Positions 1-6,220 of a stretch of 22,661 nt of DNA are shown in pieces. The position numbers were made by a program, and so were the translations under genes. The stretch covers positions 1-22,661 of the forward strand of contig JAZSDQ010000040.1 of the NCBI GenBank assembly GCA_045531235.1. The letters are read 5' to 3'. The stretch comes from RGIG5579 sp045531235 (GTDB lineage Bacteria; Bacillota; Clostridia; Oscillospirales; SIG627). The first letter of the stretch is position 1. Each line of letters starts with the position of its first letter. Below the pieces are notes generated by a model that saw nothing but the letters and a program-made list of their open reading frames with translations, was not told where the DNA came from and searched no databases.

Positions 1-66
1 TTTTACCAACGCAAGTTTTTCTGCTTTGCTATGGCTTCGGTTCTTTCCGCCTTTCGGCCGTCCCAT
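1..66 (-). CDS. IS3-type transposase OrfA-like protein, 5' end only
   Basis: The minus strand starts an ORF at 66 with ATG and runs off the left edge after 22 codons. The protein begins MGRPKGGKNRSHSKAEK, then LALVK. This resembles the N-terminus of helix-turn-helix OrfA proteins of IS3-like elements in Clostridia, which often open with a (M)xRPKGGKN stretch followed by a SKEEKL-like start of the HTH. A strong ribosome-binding site (AGGAGG on the minus strand, 75-80) lies 8 nt before the ATG, which supports this start. A perfect hairpin sits just upstream at 88-124. The family call rests on recall of this N-terminal pattern; only 22 residues are visible, so another basic HTH protein is possible. 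Confidence 0.6.
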   Translation of the reverse strand, partial: MGRPKGGKNRSHSKAEKLALVK

Positions 67-87
67 CTCTTTTTCCTCCTATACAAA

Positions 88-124
88 AATGTTGGTAGAC
101 ACTTTTTTTGTGTCTACCAACATT
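88..124. repeat. Perfect 15-bp hairpin near the transposase start
   Basis: Arms 88-102 and 110-124 are exact inverted repeats (AATGTTGGTAGACAC and its complement) around a loop of seven T. It lies between the ribosome-binding site of the left-edge transposase-like ORF and the repeat array. It could be an insertion-sequence end, or a barrier hairpin that keeps outside transcription from entering the element. The window does not show the other IS end, so the boundary is not proven. Confidence 0.6.
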
Positions 125-171
125 ATATCACTTCACCGAAAGGGTGTCTTTTTTCGTGAAGAGAGAAAAGG

Positions 172-322
172 AAGCCTCCCTCCGGGAGGGAGGTGCCGAG
201 GAACGAGGCGGAAGGAGCCCGCGCAAATTGCGGTTTTTGCATAGTGAGGATATCACGTACAGACTTTGTGTTTTGTGCGTTGTATCCTCACTTTCTTCTA
301 ACTTCTTACTCTCGCAGCTTAA
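172..322. repeat. 151-bp tandem repeat, unit 1
   Basis: First of three head-to-tail units with a 151-bp period. It has a 55-nt GC-rich core (172-226), identical in all three copies, which opens with a 9-bp hairpin (CCTCCCTCC, one G, GGAGGGAGG). An AT-richer spacer follows. The spacer forms a long hairpin: 243-263 pairs with 272-292, with one internal mismatch (254:281). No convincing ORF with a ribosome-binding site crosses the unit. Confidence 0.85.
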
Positions 323-473
323 AAGCCTCCCTCCGGGAGGGAGGTGCCGAGGAACGAGGCGGAAGGAGCCCGCGCAACCTTATGATTTTTACATTGTGGG
401 GATATTACGTACAGACTTCGTGTTTTGTGCGTTGTATCCTCGTTTTTTCTAGCTTTTTACTCTCGCAACTTAA
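323..473. repeat. 151-bp tandem repeat, unit 2
   Basis: Second unit. The 55-nt core at 323-377 is identical to unit 1. The spacer differs from unit 1 at many positions, yet keeps the long hairpin: 396-415 pairs with 424-443, with one mismatch (406:433). Several pairs have become G:U or U:G when read as plus-strand RNA. Confidence 0.85.
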
Positions 474-620
474 AAGCCTCCCTCCGGGAGGGAGGTGCCG
501 AGGAACGAGGCGGAAGGAGCCCGCGCAACCTTGTGGTTTTTACATAGTGGGGATATGGCGTACAGACCTTGTGTTTTCTGCGTGATATCCTCACTTTCAT
601 CTAACTTCTTACTCTCGCAG
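474..620. repeat. 151-bp tandem repeat, unit 3 (end replaced)
   Basis: Third unit. The core at 474-528 is identical to the other two. The spacer hairpin is kept (546-566 with 575-595, mismatches at 557:584 and 563:578). The spacer ends with the same ACTCTCGCAG as unit 1, but where a fourth core would begin the sequence switches to a different GC-rich element at 620. Confidence 0.8.
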
Positions 621-735
621 GCTCCTCCAGTCGCCTACGGCGCCAGCCTGCTACTGCATAAGTTCCGCCTAGCCAATCGGCCTGCGCCTTCGGCTTGCCC
701 TCTTGGGGCGTCACGCTACCTACTCGGAGGGAGCC
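620..735. repeat. 116-bp GC-rich element with inverted ends
   Basis: The stretch begins GGCTCCTCC (620-628) and ends GGAGGGAGCC (726-735), which are inverted repeats apart from a one-base indel. The interior is GC-rich with small hairpins such as CGCCTACGGCG and GCGCCTTCGGC, unlike the AT-rich flanks. It looks like a small non-coding repeat or miniature element. A short related motif (GCTTCCCTCCGGAAGGAGCC) follows at about 743-762. No coding sequence was recognised here. Confidence 0.5.
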
Positions 736-793
736 TTTTTTAGCTTCCCTCCGGAAGGAGCCGTTTCTGTCGGGAAATTTTTCATTCCCCCTC

Positions 794-822
794 TTGACAA
801 AAGGGGAAGGGCGTGATACAAT
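794..822 (+). promoter_or_regulatory. Sigma-A promoter of the sdpR-sdpI pair
   Basis: A perfect -35 TTGACA (794-799), a 17-nt spacer and -10 TACAAT (817-822) precede the ArsR-type gene. Transcription should start near 829, inside the palindrome that follows. Confidence 0.85.
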
Positions 823-846
823 ACATTTAACAATTAAGTTAAATGT
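823..846. promoter_or_regulatory. Candidate autorepressor operator
   Basis: A perfect inverted repeat with 9-bp arms, ACATTTAAC (823-831) and GTTAAATGT (838-846), separated by six AT bases. It covers the predicted transcription start and lies just before the ribosome-binding site. This position and dyad symmetry are typical of an ArsR/SdpR-type operator, so binding of the encoded repressor would block the promoter. The binding itself is inferred. Confidence 0.7.
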
Positions 847-861
847 TAAAGGAGAAGTGAA

Positions 862-1143
862 ATGGCACTGCACGAAACCCTTCGGGCGATGGCGGATCCC
901 ATACGGCGGGAGATATTAAATCTCTTGAAACAGGGAAAAATGACGGCAGGGGAGATCACGGCTCATTTTTCCGTAACGGGCGCCGCAATTTCTCGTCACT
1001 TATCGGTGCTGAAAGAGGCAGATCTCATTCGGGATACCCGCGAGGGGAAGTTTATTATTTACGAAATCAATACTTCCGTATTGGAAGACGTGATGCTTTG
1101 GATCAACGCATTGAAAGGAGAAAACGACCATGCTGAAAAATAA
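862..1143 (+). CDS. sdpR: ArsR-family autorepressor, SdpR-like
   Basis: A 93-residue winged-helix repressor. The N-terminal HETLRAMADPIRREILNLL segment, the recognition region around VTGAAISRHLSVLKEADLI (about residues 39-57) and the wing at REGKFIIYEI are typical of the SdpR branch of ArsR regulators. No metal-binding Cys pair is seen, which fits SdpR rather than metal sensors. In Bacillus subtilis, SdpR represses its own operon and is sequestered at the membrane by SdpI when toxin is bound. The start is set by AGGAG at 850-854. The gene overlaps the following sdpI-like gene by 14 bases, so the two are likely translationally coupled. No sdpABC toxin genes are visible. The symbol is by family resemblance. 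Confidence 0.85.
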   Translation: MALHETLRAMADPIRREILNLLKQGKMTAGEITAHFSVTGAAISRHLSVLKEADLIRDTREGKFIIYEINTSVLEDVMLWINALKGENDHAEK

Positions 1144-1771
1144 CAAAATAAAACTTATCATTTCATCTCTTATTATCTTGCTTCCCATTTTATTTGGACT
1201 GATTTTTTGGGATCAGCTTCCCGAAAAAGTGCCCACCCATTGGGGAATGAACGGCGAGCCGGATCGTTGGAGCACTCGCACCGTCGCTGTTTTTGTATTA
1301 CCTTTCTTCTTGCTTGCCATTTACTGGCTTTGCCTTTTCGGTACCTCGCGGGATCCGAAAAACCGTGGACAAAACCCAAAGGTGCTGAATCTTATTTTCG
1401 GGATCGTTCCTTTTGTAAGCATTTTTGCTTCCGCTATGATGTATGCTTCCGCCCTTGGCGCAAGAGTGGTTGCAGTGAAGGCTGCTCATATTTTCATCGG
1501 CATTGTATTGGTTCTGATAGGCAATTATTTACCCAAGTGTAAGCAGAATTACACCATCGGTATCAAGATCAAGTGGACCTTGGAAAATGAAGCCAATTGG
1601 AACGCTACCCACCGCGCCTCGGGCAAAATTTGGGTGGTGGGAGGAATTTTATTGATGCTTTCCGCCTTTCTCCCTCAAAACGTAATGCCCTGGGTGATGA
1701 TCGCTGTTATGGTCCTTTTGATTCTGTTCCCCGTGACTTATTCCTATCTGTTCCACAGAAAAACAAAATAA
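1130..1771 (+). CDS. sdpI: SdpI-family membrane immunity/signal protein
   Basis: A 213-residue integral membrane protein with about six hydrophobic segments. It contains the DUF1648 signature near residues 30-45 (LPEKVPTHWGMNGEPDRW) and the SdpI-family motif around NWNATHRASGKIWVVGG (about residues 153-169). In B. subtilis, SdpI gives immunity to the SdpC toxin and signals to SdpR. Here it lies directly downstream of, and overlaps, the SdpR-like repressor gene. A ribosome-binding site (AAGGAG) precedes the ATG. With no toxin genes alongside, it may defend against a toxin made by a neighbour, or act as a general envelope-stress module. That role is inferred. Confidence 0.88.
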   Translation: MLKNNKIKLIISSLIILLPILFGLIFWDQLPEKVPTHWGMNGEPDRWSTRTVAVFVLPFFLLAIYWLCLFGTSRDPKNRGQNPKVLNLIFGIVPFVSIFASAMMYASALGARVVAVKAAHIFIGIVLVLIGNYLPKCKQNYTIGIKIKWTLENEANWNATHRASGKIWVVGGILLMLSAFLPQNVMPWVMIAVMVLLILFPVTYSYLFHRKTK

Positions 1772-1772
1772 T

Positions 1773-1802
1773 AAAAAGCAGTGGCAAAGCCACTGCTTTT
1801 TT
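1773..1802. terminator. Bidirectional terminator, sdpI / GH31
   Basis: An A run, stem GCAGTGGC, loop AAA, GCCACTGC and a T run. It lies between the stop codons of the convergent sdpI-like and GH31 genes and can serve both. The core sequence recurs at 5184-5214 and 8520-8553. Confidence 0.92.
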
Positions 1803-1812
1803 GCGCAAAATT

Positions 1813-4212
1813 TTAGTGAAGAATGATCTCGGAGAGGACACCGTAAATATCGTCGCCAAGCTCCATGGAGCGAAGTTCATCAAGAATATAGATGCGGTCA
1901 AGGTCTGAGGAAATGAGATTTTGCGCCGCCGTTTTCTTTTTGGTGGAGAGGCGGCAAAGCATTAGGAATTCTCTGGTTCTCTCTGCAAAATCCTCTCCGC
2001 TGTCCCGTTTTGCCCCGGAAAGCGTAAGTGTAATTCCTTCTTTCGGGGAACGGGGTGCGAGGCGAACGGATACCGAGCGGGTCGCCTTGTCGTAAGAAAC
2101 GCTTTCAACGCCCTCTCCCTTTACTTCAAAAGGATCAAAGCCGCGGAAAGTTACGGTAAAGCAGCGCTTTTCAGGTACCAAAGAAGCATCGCCTTCTCCA
2201 CGAATGGAAAACGTCTTTTCCGTTTCGTTCCAAATAAAGTGAGTGAGATGCTTTTTGCCGTCACGGAAGGCATTGCTTTCTCCGTCATCCTCAAAGAGGG
2301 TGAAGCTGCCGTTTCCGCCGGGGAAGACCAGAATTTCCATATCCTTGGGATTTTCCACGGAATTGTCCCCCTTCTCCATCACTGCCAAAGGCAGAATGGC
2401 GCCAGGCTTTGCCAAAACGGGGATCTCGTCCACCTTGCGGTAAAGGGTGGTAGTACGAGGACCAATATAGGTCTTTCCGCTGAAAATATCTGTGTGGATA
2501 CCTTCAGGGATCCACGCCTTTACACAGCCTCTCCCGGTATCGGGGGATGCAGGGGTGGTAATGGGGCAGGCGATCAGCTCCGAGCCGAAGAAATATTCAT
2601 TGGGCATATTGTATGCCGCAGGGGTATCGGCAAAGTGATAATACATCGGCCGAATGAGCGCCTTGTGCGCCGTGTGCTGACGGTAGATCTCCGAATAGAT
2701 ATAAGGAATGAGGCGGTGGCGCAATTGCAGATGGAAGCAAATATTTTCCTGCGCCTCTTTTCCAAAGGTACGGGGATCTTTGGAAAGAAATTCATTGCGA
2801 GTGGAATGAAGACGAACGATGGGGGAGAACACGCCAAGCTGCAGCCAACGGCAAAACAGCTCAGGCTCACGACAACCGAAATGGAAGCCGCCGATATCGT
2901 GGCTCCACCAGGGGAAGCCTGCATTGGTGGCGGTAGCGGTAAAATACGGCTGGAAATTCAAGGTTTCCCAAGTAACTGCCGTATCTCCCGAAAAACCTAC
3001 GGGATAGCGGTGAGAGCCAAGCTCTGCATAGCGGCTGAGGAGCATTCCCCGTTTTCCCCGCATGGTGTGATCCAAATAATGATAGTGATTGAGAAGCCAC
3101 AAGGGGTCCAGCCCCTTCACGGCGCTTTTTGTGCCTTGCTGCCAATCCATCCACCAGAAATCCACGCCGATATTTTCGTGAGGGCGGAGGAGGAGATCAA
3201 AATAAGCGTCAACGAATTTTGGAGAGGTAAAATCAAAGACAATGGGTTCTTCTTTTTCTCGGTCGGCGCCCAAGGCTTCTGCCATGGCAGGGTAAGCTTC
3301 CTCATAGGCGCGCACCCCCTCGGCAGGGTGGAGATTCATGGTCACATGAAGCCCCCTCTGATGAAGACCGCTGAGAAAGCGCTTGGGATCGGGGAAAAAC
3401 TTTTTGTTCCAGGTAAATCCCGTCCAACCAGAGCCATATTTTGGATCAGGATCGGTGATATGCCAGTCCATATCCAAAACCGCCACGGTAAAGGGAGCGC
3501 CGATAGCCTTGTAATTATCCATCAATTCGGTATAGCTTTCCTCGGTATATTTCCACCAACGGCTCCACCAGTTGCCCAAAGCGTAGCGAGGAAGCATGGG
3601 AGGAGCGCCCGTGATCTTATAAAAATCGGAAAGTGTTTCGGCGTAGTCATGTTGGCAGCAAATATAATAAACGTCCTGCGTTCCCTCATTGCGCGGGGAA
3701 AAGGATCCGTCCTTTTCCAGTAGTGCTGTTTGGGAATCGTCAAAAAAGCTTTTACCTGCCCTGTCCATCAGACCGTGAGAAAGGGGCAAGGCGCCGTCGG
3801 AGCGATCCAGAGTACGGGTTGTACCCCAAAGATTATCGTCTTTGGGAGGATTGCCGTAGGTCATCTCGCCAAAGCGCCAGATATTGCCGTAGCTCGTATA
3901 AGAATTTTTGGCTTGAATTACGAGATTTGAGTTGTCAAAGGGGGTATTTTCCTTGTAGTGATAGCTCAGATGATATTCTTTGGTATCGATCTCCAAAACA
4001 CCGTCTTTGTCTTTTACATAAAATTCAGGTGCGGGAAAGTTACGGTTCAGCACCGTCTGGCTGGGACGGTCTTCGAATTTCCCCTCAGGATCGTATTCCA
4101 TACGGAGAATATGCTCCGTTAAAAGTGTAAAACGGTAGTGCTTTCCCACCACCTGCGCTTCGGGGTTGCCTGTGCCGCAGCTTGGTAGGATGAATTTTGA
4201 TGTTTGATCCAT
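1813..4212 (-). CDS. Glycoside hydrolase family 31
   Basis: A cytoplasmic retaining alpha-glycosidase of 799 residues with no signal peptide. An N-terminal beta-sandwich is followed by the (beta/alpha)8 barrel from about residue 210. The likely nucleophile is D356 in VDFWWMDWQQG and the likely acid/base is D410 in FSGDTAVTWE; WWSHDIGGF (435-443) is the usual subsite region. A beta-sandwich C-domain and a short helical tail of about 70 residues follow. The nucleophile motif differs from the common WxDMNE form, so the substrate may not be a simple alpha-glucoside; alpha-xyloside or alpha-GalNAc activity is possible. An in-frame ATG exists at 4233, but AAAGGAGG (4220-4227, minus) lies 7 nt before the ATG at 4212, so I chose the latter. 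The gene is divergent from an AraC-type regulator, its probable activator. Confidence 0.9.
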   Translation of the reverse strand: MDQTSKFILPSCGTGNPEAQVVGKHYRFTLLTEHILRMEYDPEGKFEDRPSQTVLNRNFPAPEFYVKDKDGVLEIDTKEYHLSYHYKENTPFDNSNLVIQAKNSYTSYGNIWRFGEMTYGNPPKDDNLWGTTRTLDRSDGALPLSHGLMDRAGKSFFDDSQTALLEKDGSFSPRNEGTQDVYYICCQHDYAETLSDFYKITGAPPMLPRYALGNWWSRWWKYTEESYTELMDNYKAIGAPFTVAVLDMDWHITDPDPKYGSGWTGFTWNKKFFPDPKRFLSGLHQRGLHVTMNLHPAEGVRAYEEAYPAMAEALGADREKEEPIVFDFTSPKFVDAYFDLLLRPHENIGVDFWWMDWQQGTKSAVKGLDPLWLLNHYHYLDHTMRGKRGMLLSRYAELGSHRYPVGFSGDTAVTWETLNFQPYFTATATNAGFPWWSHDIGGFHFGCREPELFCRWLQLGVFSPIVRLHSTRNEFLSKDPRTFGKEAQENICFHLQLRHRLIPYIYSEIYRQHTAHKALIRPMYYHFADTPAAYNMPNEYFFGSELIACPITTPASPDTGRGCVKAWIPEGIHTDIFSGKTYIGPRTTTLYRKVDEIPVLAKPGAILPLAVMEKGDNSVENPKDMEILVFPGGNGSFTLFEDDGESNAFRDGKKHLTHFIWNETEKTFSIRGEGDASLVPEKRCFTVTFRGFDPFEVKGEGVESVSYDKATRSVSVRLAPRSPKEGITLTLSGAKRDSGEDFAERTREFLMLCRLSTKKKTAAQNLISSDLDRIYILDELRSMELGDDIYGVLSEIILH

Positions 4213-4231
4213 TTTTCTGCCTCCTTTTTTC

Positions 4232-4237
4232 ATTGTA
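4232..4237 (-). promoter_or_regulatory. Possible -10 box of the GH31 gene
   Basis: The minus strand reads TACAAT here, with no good -35 at 16-18 nt. A direct repeat that may bind the AraC-type protein occupies the -35 position, as at activator-dependent promoters. The implied start would leave a very short leader (about 13 nt), so the call is weak. Confidence 0.35.
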
Positions 4238-4246
4238 TCTTAAAAA

Positions 4247-4274
4247 AAGACGAAAATCTATCAAATTAAGACGA
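4247..4274. promoter_or_regulatory. Candidate AraC-type binding site (direct repeat)
   Basis: AAGACGA occurs at 4247-4253 and again at 4268-4274, a 21-bp period that places both on one face of the helix. AraC-family regulators bind direct half-sites with this spacing. The copy nearer GH31 lies where its -35 box would be. A shorter AGAC recurs at 4301. Confidence 0.45.
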
Positions 4275-4314
4275 TATTTTTTTTGTTTTATATTCATTTC
4301 AGACATTTTTTCGG

Positions 4315-4343
4315 TTGACGGTACAAAAAGAATATGCTACACT
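4315..4343 (+). promoter_or_regulatory. Sigma-A promoter of the AraC-type gene
   Basis: -35 TTGACG (4315-4320), a 17-nt spacer and -10 TACACT (4338-4343), about 27 nt before the start codon. Confidence 0.7.
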
Positions 4344-4369
4344 GAAAAAAATGAGCAGGGAGGAAAAAC

Positions 4370-5185
4370 GTGAAAGAATTAAATTGGGTCTATAGCCCCA
4401 AGCCGAGTCCCGTTTCTTATCAGGAAATTTCATTGAATACTCCCTATAGTGCAAAGCATATTCACATGCACGACAGCCATGAGATCAATTATCTCCGTCG
4501 GAATAACGTTTGTCATATTCAGTGCAACGGGGCACAAGTCATTGTTGAAGGGCCTTGCTTGCTTTTGCAGCAAAAGGGCTCGTATCACGAAATTCTTCAC
4601 GGGGACGGCCCCTTTGAAAGCCGCGTGGTATATTTTGATCCCGAGGCGGTGCGAAGTGTGGATCCCGGCCTTTGCCACGAAGATACGCTTTTTGTATCTC
4701 CTTTGAGTGTCGTCCCTCTTTCTCACGACGAAGCTGATTTGTTTTTACCTTATTTTGATCTGATCCGTGACGATGAGGGGGAAAGAAAGCTTTTTGCTTT
4801 GTTCTCTGTGCTTTCCAAACTGAATGAAATGATCACTTCCGGAAAAGAGATTTTGATTTACGATACGAAAAACAGCTTTATTCTCGATGTGATCCGCCAC
4901 ATTCAGGATCATTCTGAGGAAGAAATGAGTATACAGAGCCTTTCTTTGCAGTTTCATGTAAGCGCGACCAAATTAAAGGAGGATCTGAAAAAGATTACGG
5001 GCTATTCCGTGAAGCGTTTTGTTATGCATCACCGTTTGCGGCGCGCTTTTACCATGCTTGAGAATACACATCTCCCCTTGGCGGAAATTGCACTGCAGTG
5101 TGGCTTTTCCGGAGAAAGTCATTTGATTCGCGCCTTCCGTTCGGAATTCGGTATTACACCGGGAGCTTTCCGAAAAAAAGGATAA
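4370..5185 (+). CDS. AraC-family transcriptional regulator
   Basis: A 271-residue regulator. The N-terminal half is a cupin-like sensor with a His-rich start (HIHMHDSHE, about residues 31-39) that probably binds a sugar ligand. The C-terminal part, from about residue 170, is the double helix-turn-helix AraC domain, ending in the typical CGFSGESHLIRAFRSEFGITPGAFR segment (about residues 244-268). The start is a GTG, chosen because GGGAGG at 4358-4363 lies 6 nt upstream; the ATG at 4351 is out of frame. It is divergent from the GH31 gene, which suggests it activates that gene in response to a glycan breakdown product. That role is inferred. Confidence 0.88.
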   Translation: MKELNWVYSPKPSPVSYQEISLNTPYSAKHIHMHDSHEINYLRRNNVCHIQCNGAQVIVEGPCLLLQQKGSYHEILHGDGPFESRVVYFDPEAVRSVDPGLCHEDTLFVSPLSVVPLSHDEADLFLPYFDLIRDDEGERKLFALFSVLSKLNEMITSGKEILIYDTKNSFILDVIRHIQDHSEEEMSIQSLSLQFHVSATKLKEDLKKITGYSVKRFVMHHRLRRAFTMLENTHLPLAEIALQCGFSGESHLIRAFRSEFGITPGAFRKKG

Positions 5186-5214
5186 AAAAACAGTGGCAAC
5201 GCCACTGTTTTTTT
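5184..5214. terminator. Bidirectional terminator, araC-type / lysR-type
   Basis: An A run, stem CAGTGGC, loop AAC, GCCACTG and a T run. It begins inside the stop codon of the AraC-type gene and overlaps the last two bases of the LysR-type gene, serving both. Confidence 0.92.
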
Positions 5215-6073
5215 ATTTTTCATTTTCTTTTGTTTCCAGACGAAATTCTTCCAGGAGCAGAGCAATCATTTTTTCTGCCGCCTTGCTGACCTTCTTTTTT
5301 GTGTAAAGATATGTTGCTCTTTTTTTGCCTTCCATGGGTATGAGAGACACCTCAGGAGAAAACAAACCTTTCCAGGAAAGGGTGGGAACAATAGCGATGC
5401 CCAATCCCAATTCCACACATTTTCGGAGATAGAATGGGTCATCGCTTTGCAGTGCGATGTGAGGGAGAAAACCGCTTTCCTCGCAAAGGGATACCGTAAG
5501 GCGGTGATGGCTGGTTTCCGTTCTCATGGTGATGAAAGGCAGTTTTTGACATTGAGAAAGGGAAGTGATGTTGTTTTTTGGGGCAAGATTCTCATTTGCA
5601 GCTATGGCAAGGGTTTCGCTTGCGAGCTTGCGGGAGGAAAAATGCTTGAGCCGTTCATCGGGAACGGAAATAATCAGATCAAAGTCCTCCTCGTCTGTAT
5701 TTGCCAGAAATCGGGTGAGAATGGTAATATCGGGCCATTCCTTGCGGAAGCGCTCTATTGCCTGCATCACGATCCGTCGGTTTGCATTGATGCAAAGGGA
5801 AAGGGATTCGTTTTTCTTTTCCCCTTGCAGATTCTTTTTTCCTTGATCCAAAAGGGCAAGGGCAGAAGAGGCGTTTTCATAAAAAAGCTTTCCCGAATCG
5901 TTGAGAAAAATTCGATTGGCAGAGCGATCGAAAAGGGAACAACCCATTTCCGTTTCCAAGCGGCGAATGCTCTGAGAAATGTTTGACGGGGGAACGTTGA
6001 ATTTTTTTGCGGTTTTGGAGAAGTTTTCCGTTTTTGCCGCGTCGCAAAAATACTTCAGCTGTAAAATTTCCAT
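5213..6073 (-). CDS. LysR-family transcriptional regulator
   Basis: A 286-residue regulator. The N-terminal winged HTH is classical: MEILQLKYFCDAAKTENFS, then the recognition helix around PPSNISQSIRRLE and LFDRS (residues 1-60). The effector-binding domain follows from about residue 88 and ends in a Lys/Glu-rich tail. An ORF extension to 6124 exists, but AAAGGAGG lies 7 nt before the ATG at 6073 and LysR proteins begin at this motif, so the shorter start is chosen. The gene is divergent from the ceramidase-like and transporter genes, the usual arrangement for a LysR regulator and its target. The effector is unknown. Confidence 0.9.
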   Translation of the reverse strand: MEILQLKYFCDAAKTENFSKTAKKFNVPPSNISQSIRRLETEMGCSLFDRSANRIFLNDSGKLFYENASSALALLDQGKKNLQGEKKNESLSLCINANRRIVMQAIERFRKEWPDITILTRFLANTDEEDFDLIISVPDERLKHFSSRKLASETLAIAANENLAPKNNITSLSQCQKLPFITMRTETSHHRLTVSLCEESGFLPHIALQSDDPFYLRKCVELGLGIAIVPTLSWKGLFSPEVSLIPMEGKKRATYLYTKKKVSKAAEKMIALLLEEFRLETKENEK

Positions 6074-6095
6074 AATTCGTCCTCCTTTGCAACTT

Positions 6096-6124
6096 ATTCT
6101 ATCACAAAACGCCATCACTTTCAA
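6096..6124 (-). promoter_or_regulatory. Promoter of the lysR-type gene
   Basis: On the minus strand: -35 TTGAAA (6119-6124), a 17-nt spacer and -10 TAGAAT (6096-6101). A palindrome covers the -35 box. Confidence 0.7.
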
Positions 6125-6129
6125 GTGAT
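6114..6129. promoter_or_regulatory. Palindrome over the lysR-type -35 box
   Basis: ATCACTT (6114-6120), TC, AAGTGAT (6123-6129): a perfect 7-bp dyad. It overlaps the -35 of the lysR-type promoter, so it is a likely autoregulatory site. The spacing is ATC-N10-GAT, one base longer than some classical LysR boxes. Confidence 0.5.
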
Positions 6130-6150
6130 AGTAGAAAACCCTATTTCATT

Positions 6151-6168
6151 CTTTACAATATGGTAAAG
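6151..6168. promoter_or_regulatory. LysR-type box over the divergent promoter
   Basis: CTTTAC (6151-6156), six bases, GTAAAG (6163-6168). It contains a T-N11-A interrupted dyad, the general form of LysR-family sites, and overlaps the -35 of the promoter at 6152-6180. Confidence 0.5.
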
Positions 6169-6180
6169 TTTCGCTATAAT
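6152..6180 (+). promoter_or_regulatory. Promoter of the ceramidase-like/AEC operon
   Basis: -35 TTTACA (6152-6157), a 17-nt spacer and a perfect -10 TATAAT (6175-6180). Confidence 0.8.
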
Positions 6181-6220
6181 TCAAGTAGAATCTCGAAAAA
6201 AGGAGAATAAGTGGAAAAGT

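Noticed and set aside
134..155. Small hairpin CACC-GAAAG-GGTG followed by a T run, a possible terminator
   Set aside because: The stem has only 4 bp, too weak to call on its own.
172..620. Possible CRISPR array, because cores are identical and evenly spaced
   Set aside because: The spacers are about 96 nt and homologous to each other, the cores are 55 nt, and no cas gene is present.
2239..3723. Plus-strand frame of 494 codons inside the GH31 gene
   Set aside because: It lies antisense to a clear glycosidase, and its translation shows no recognisable domain or start signal.
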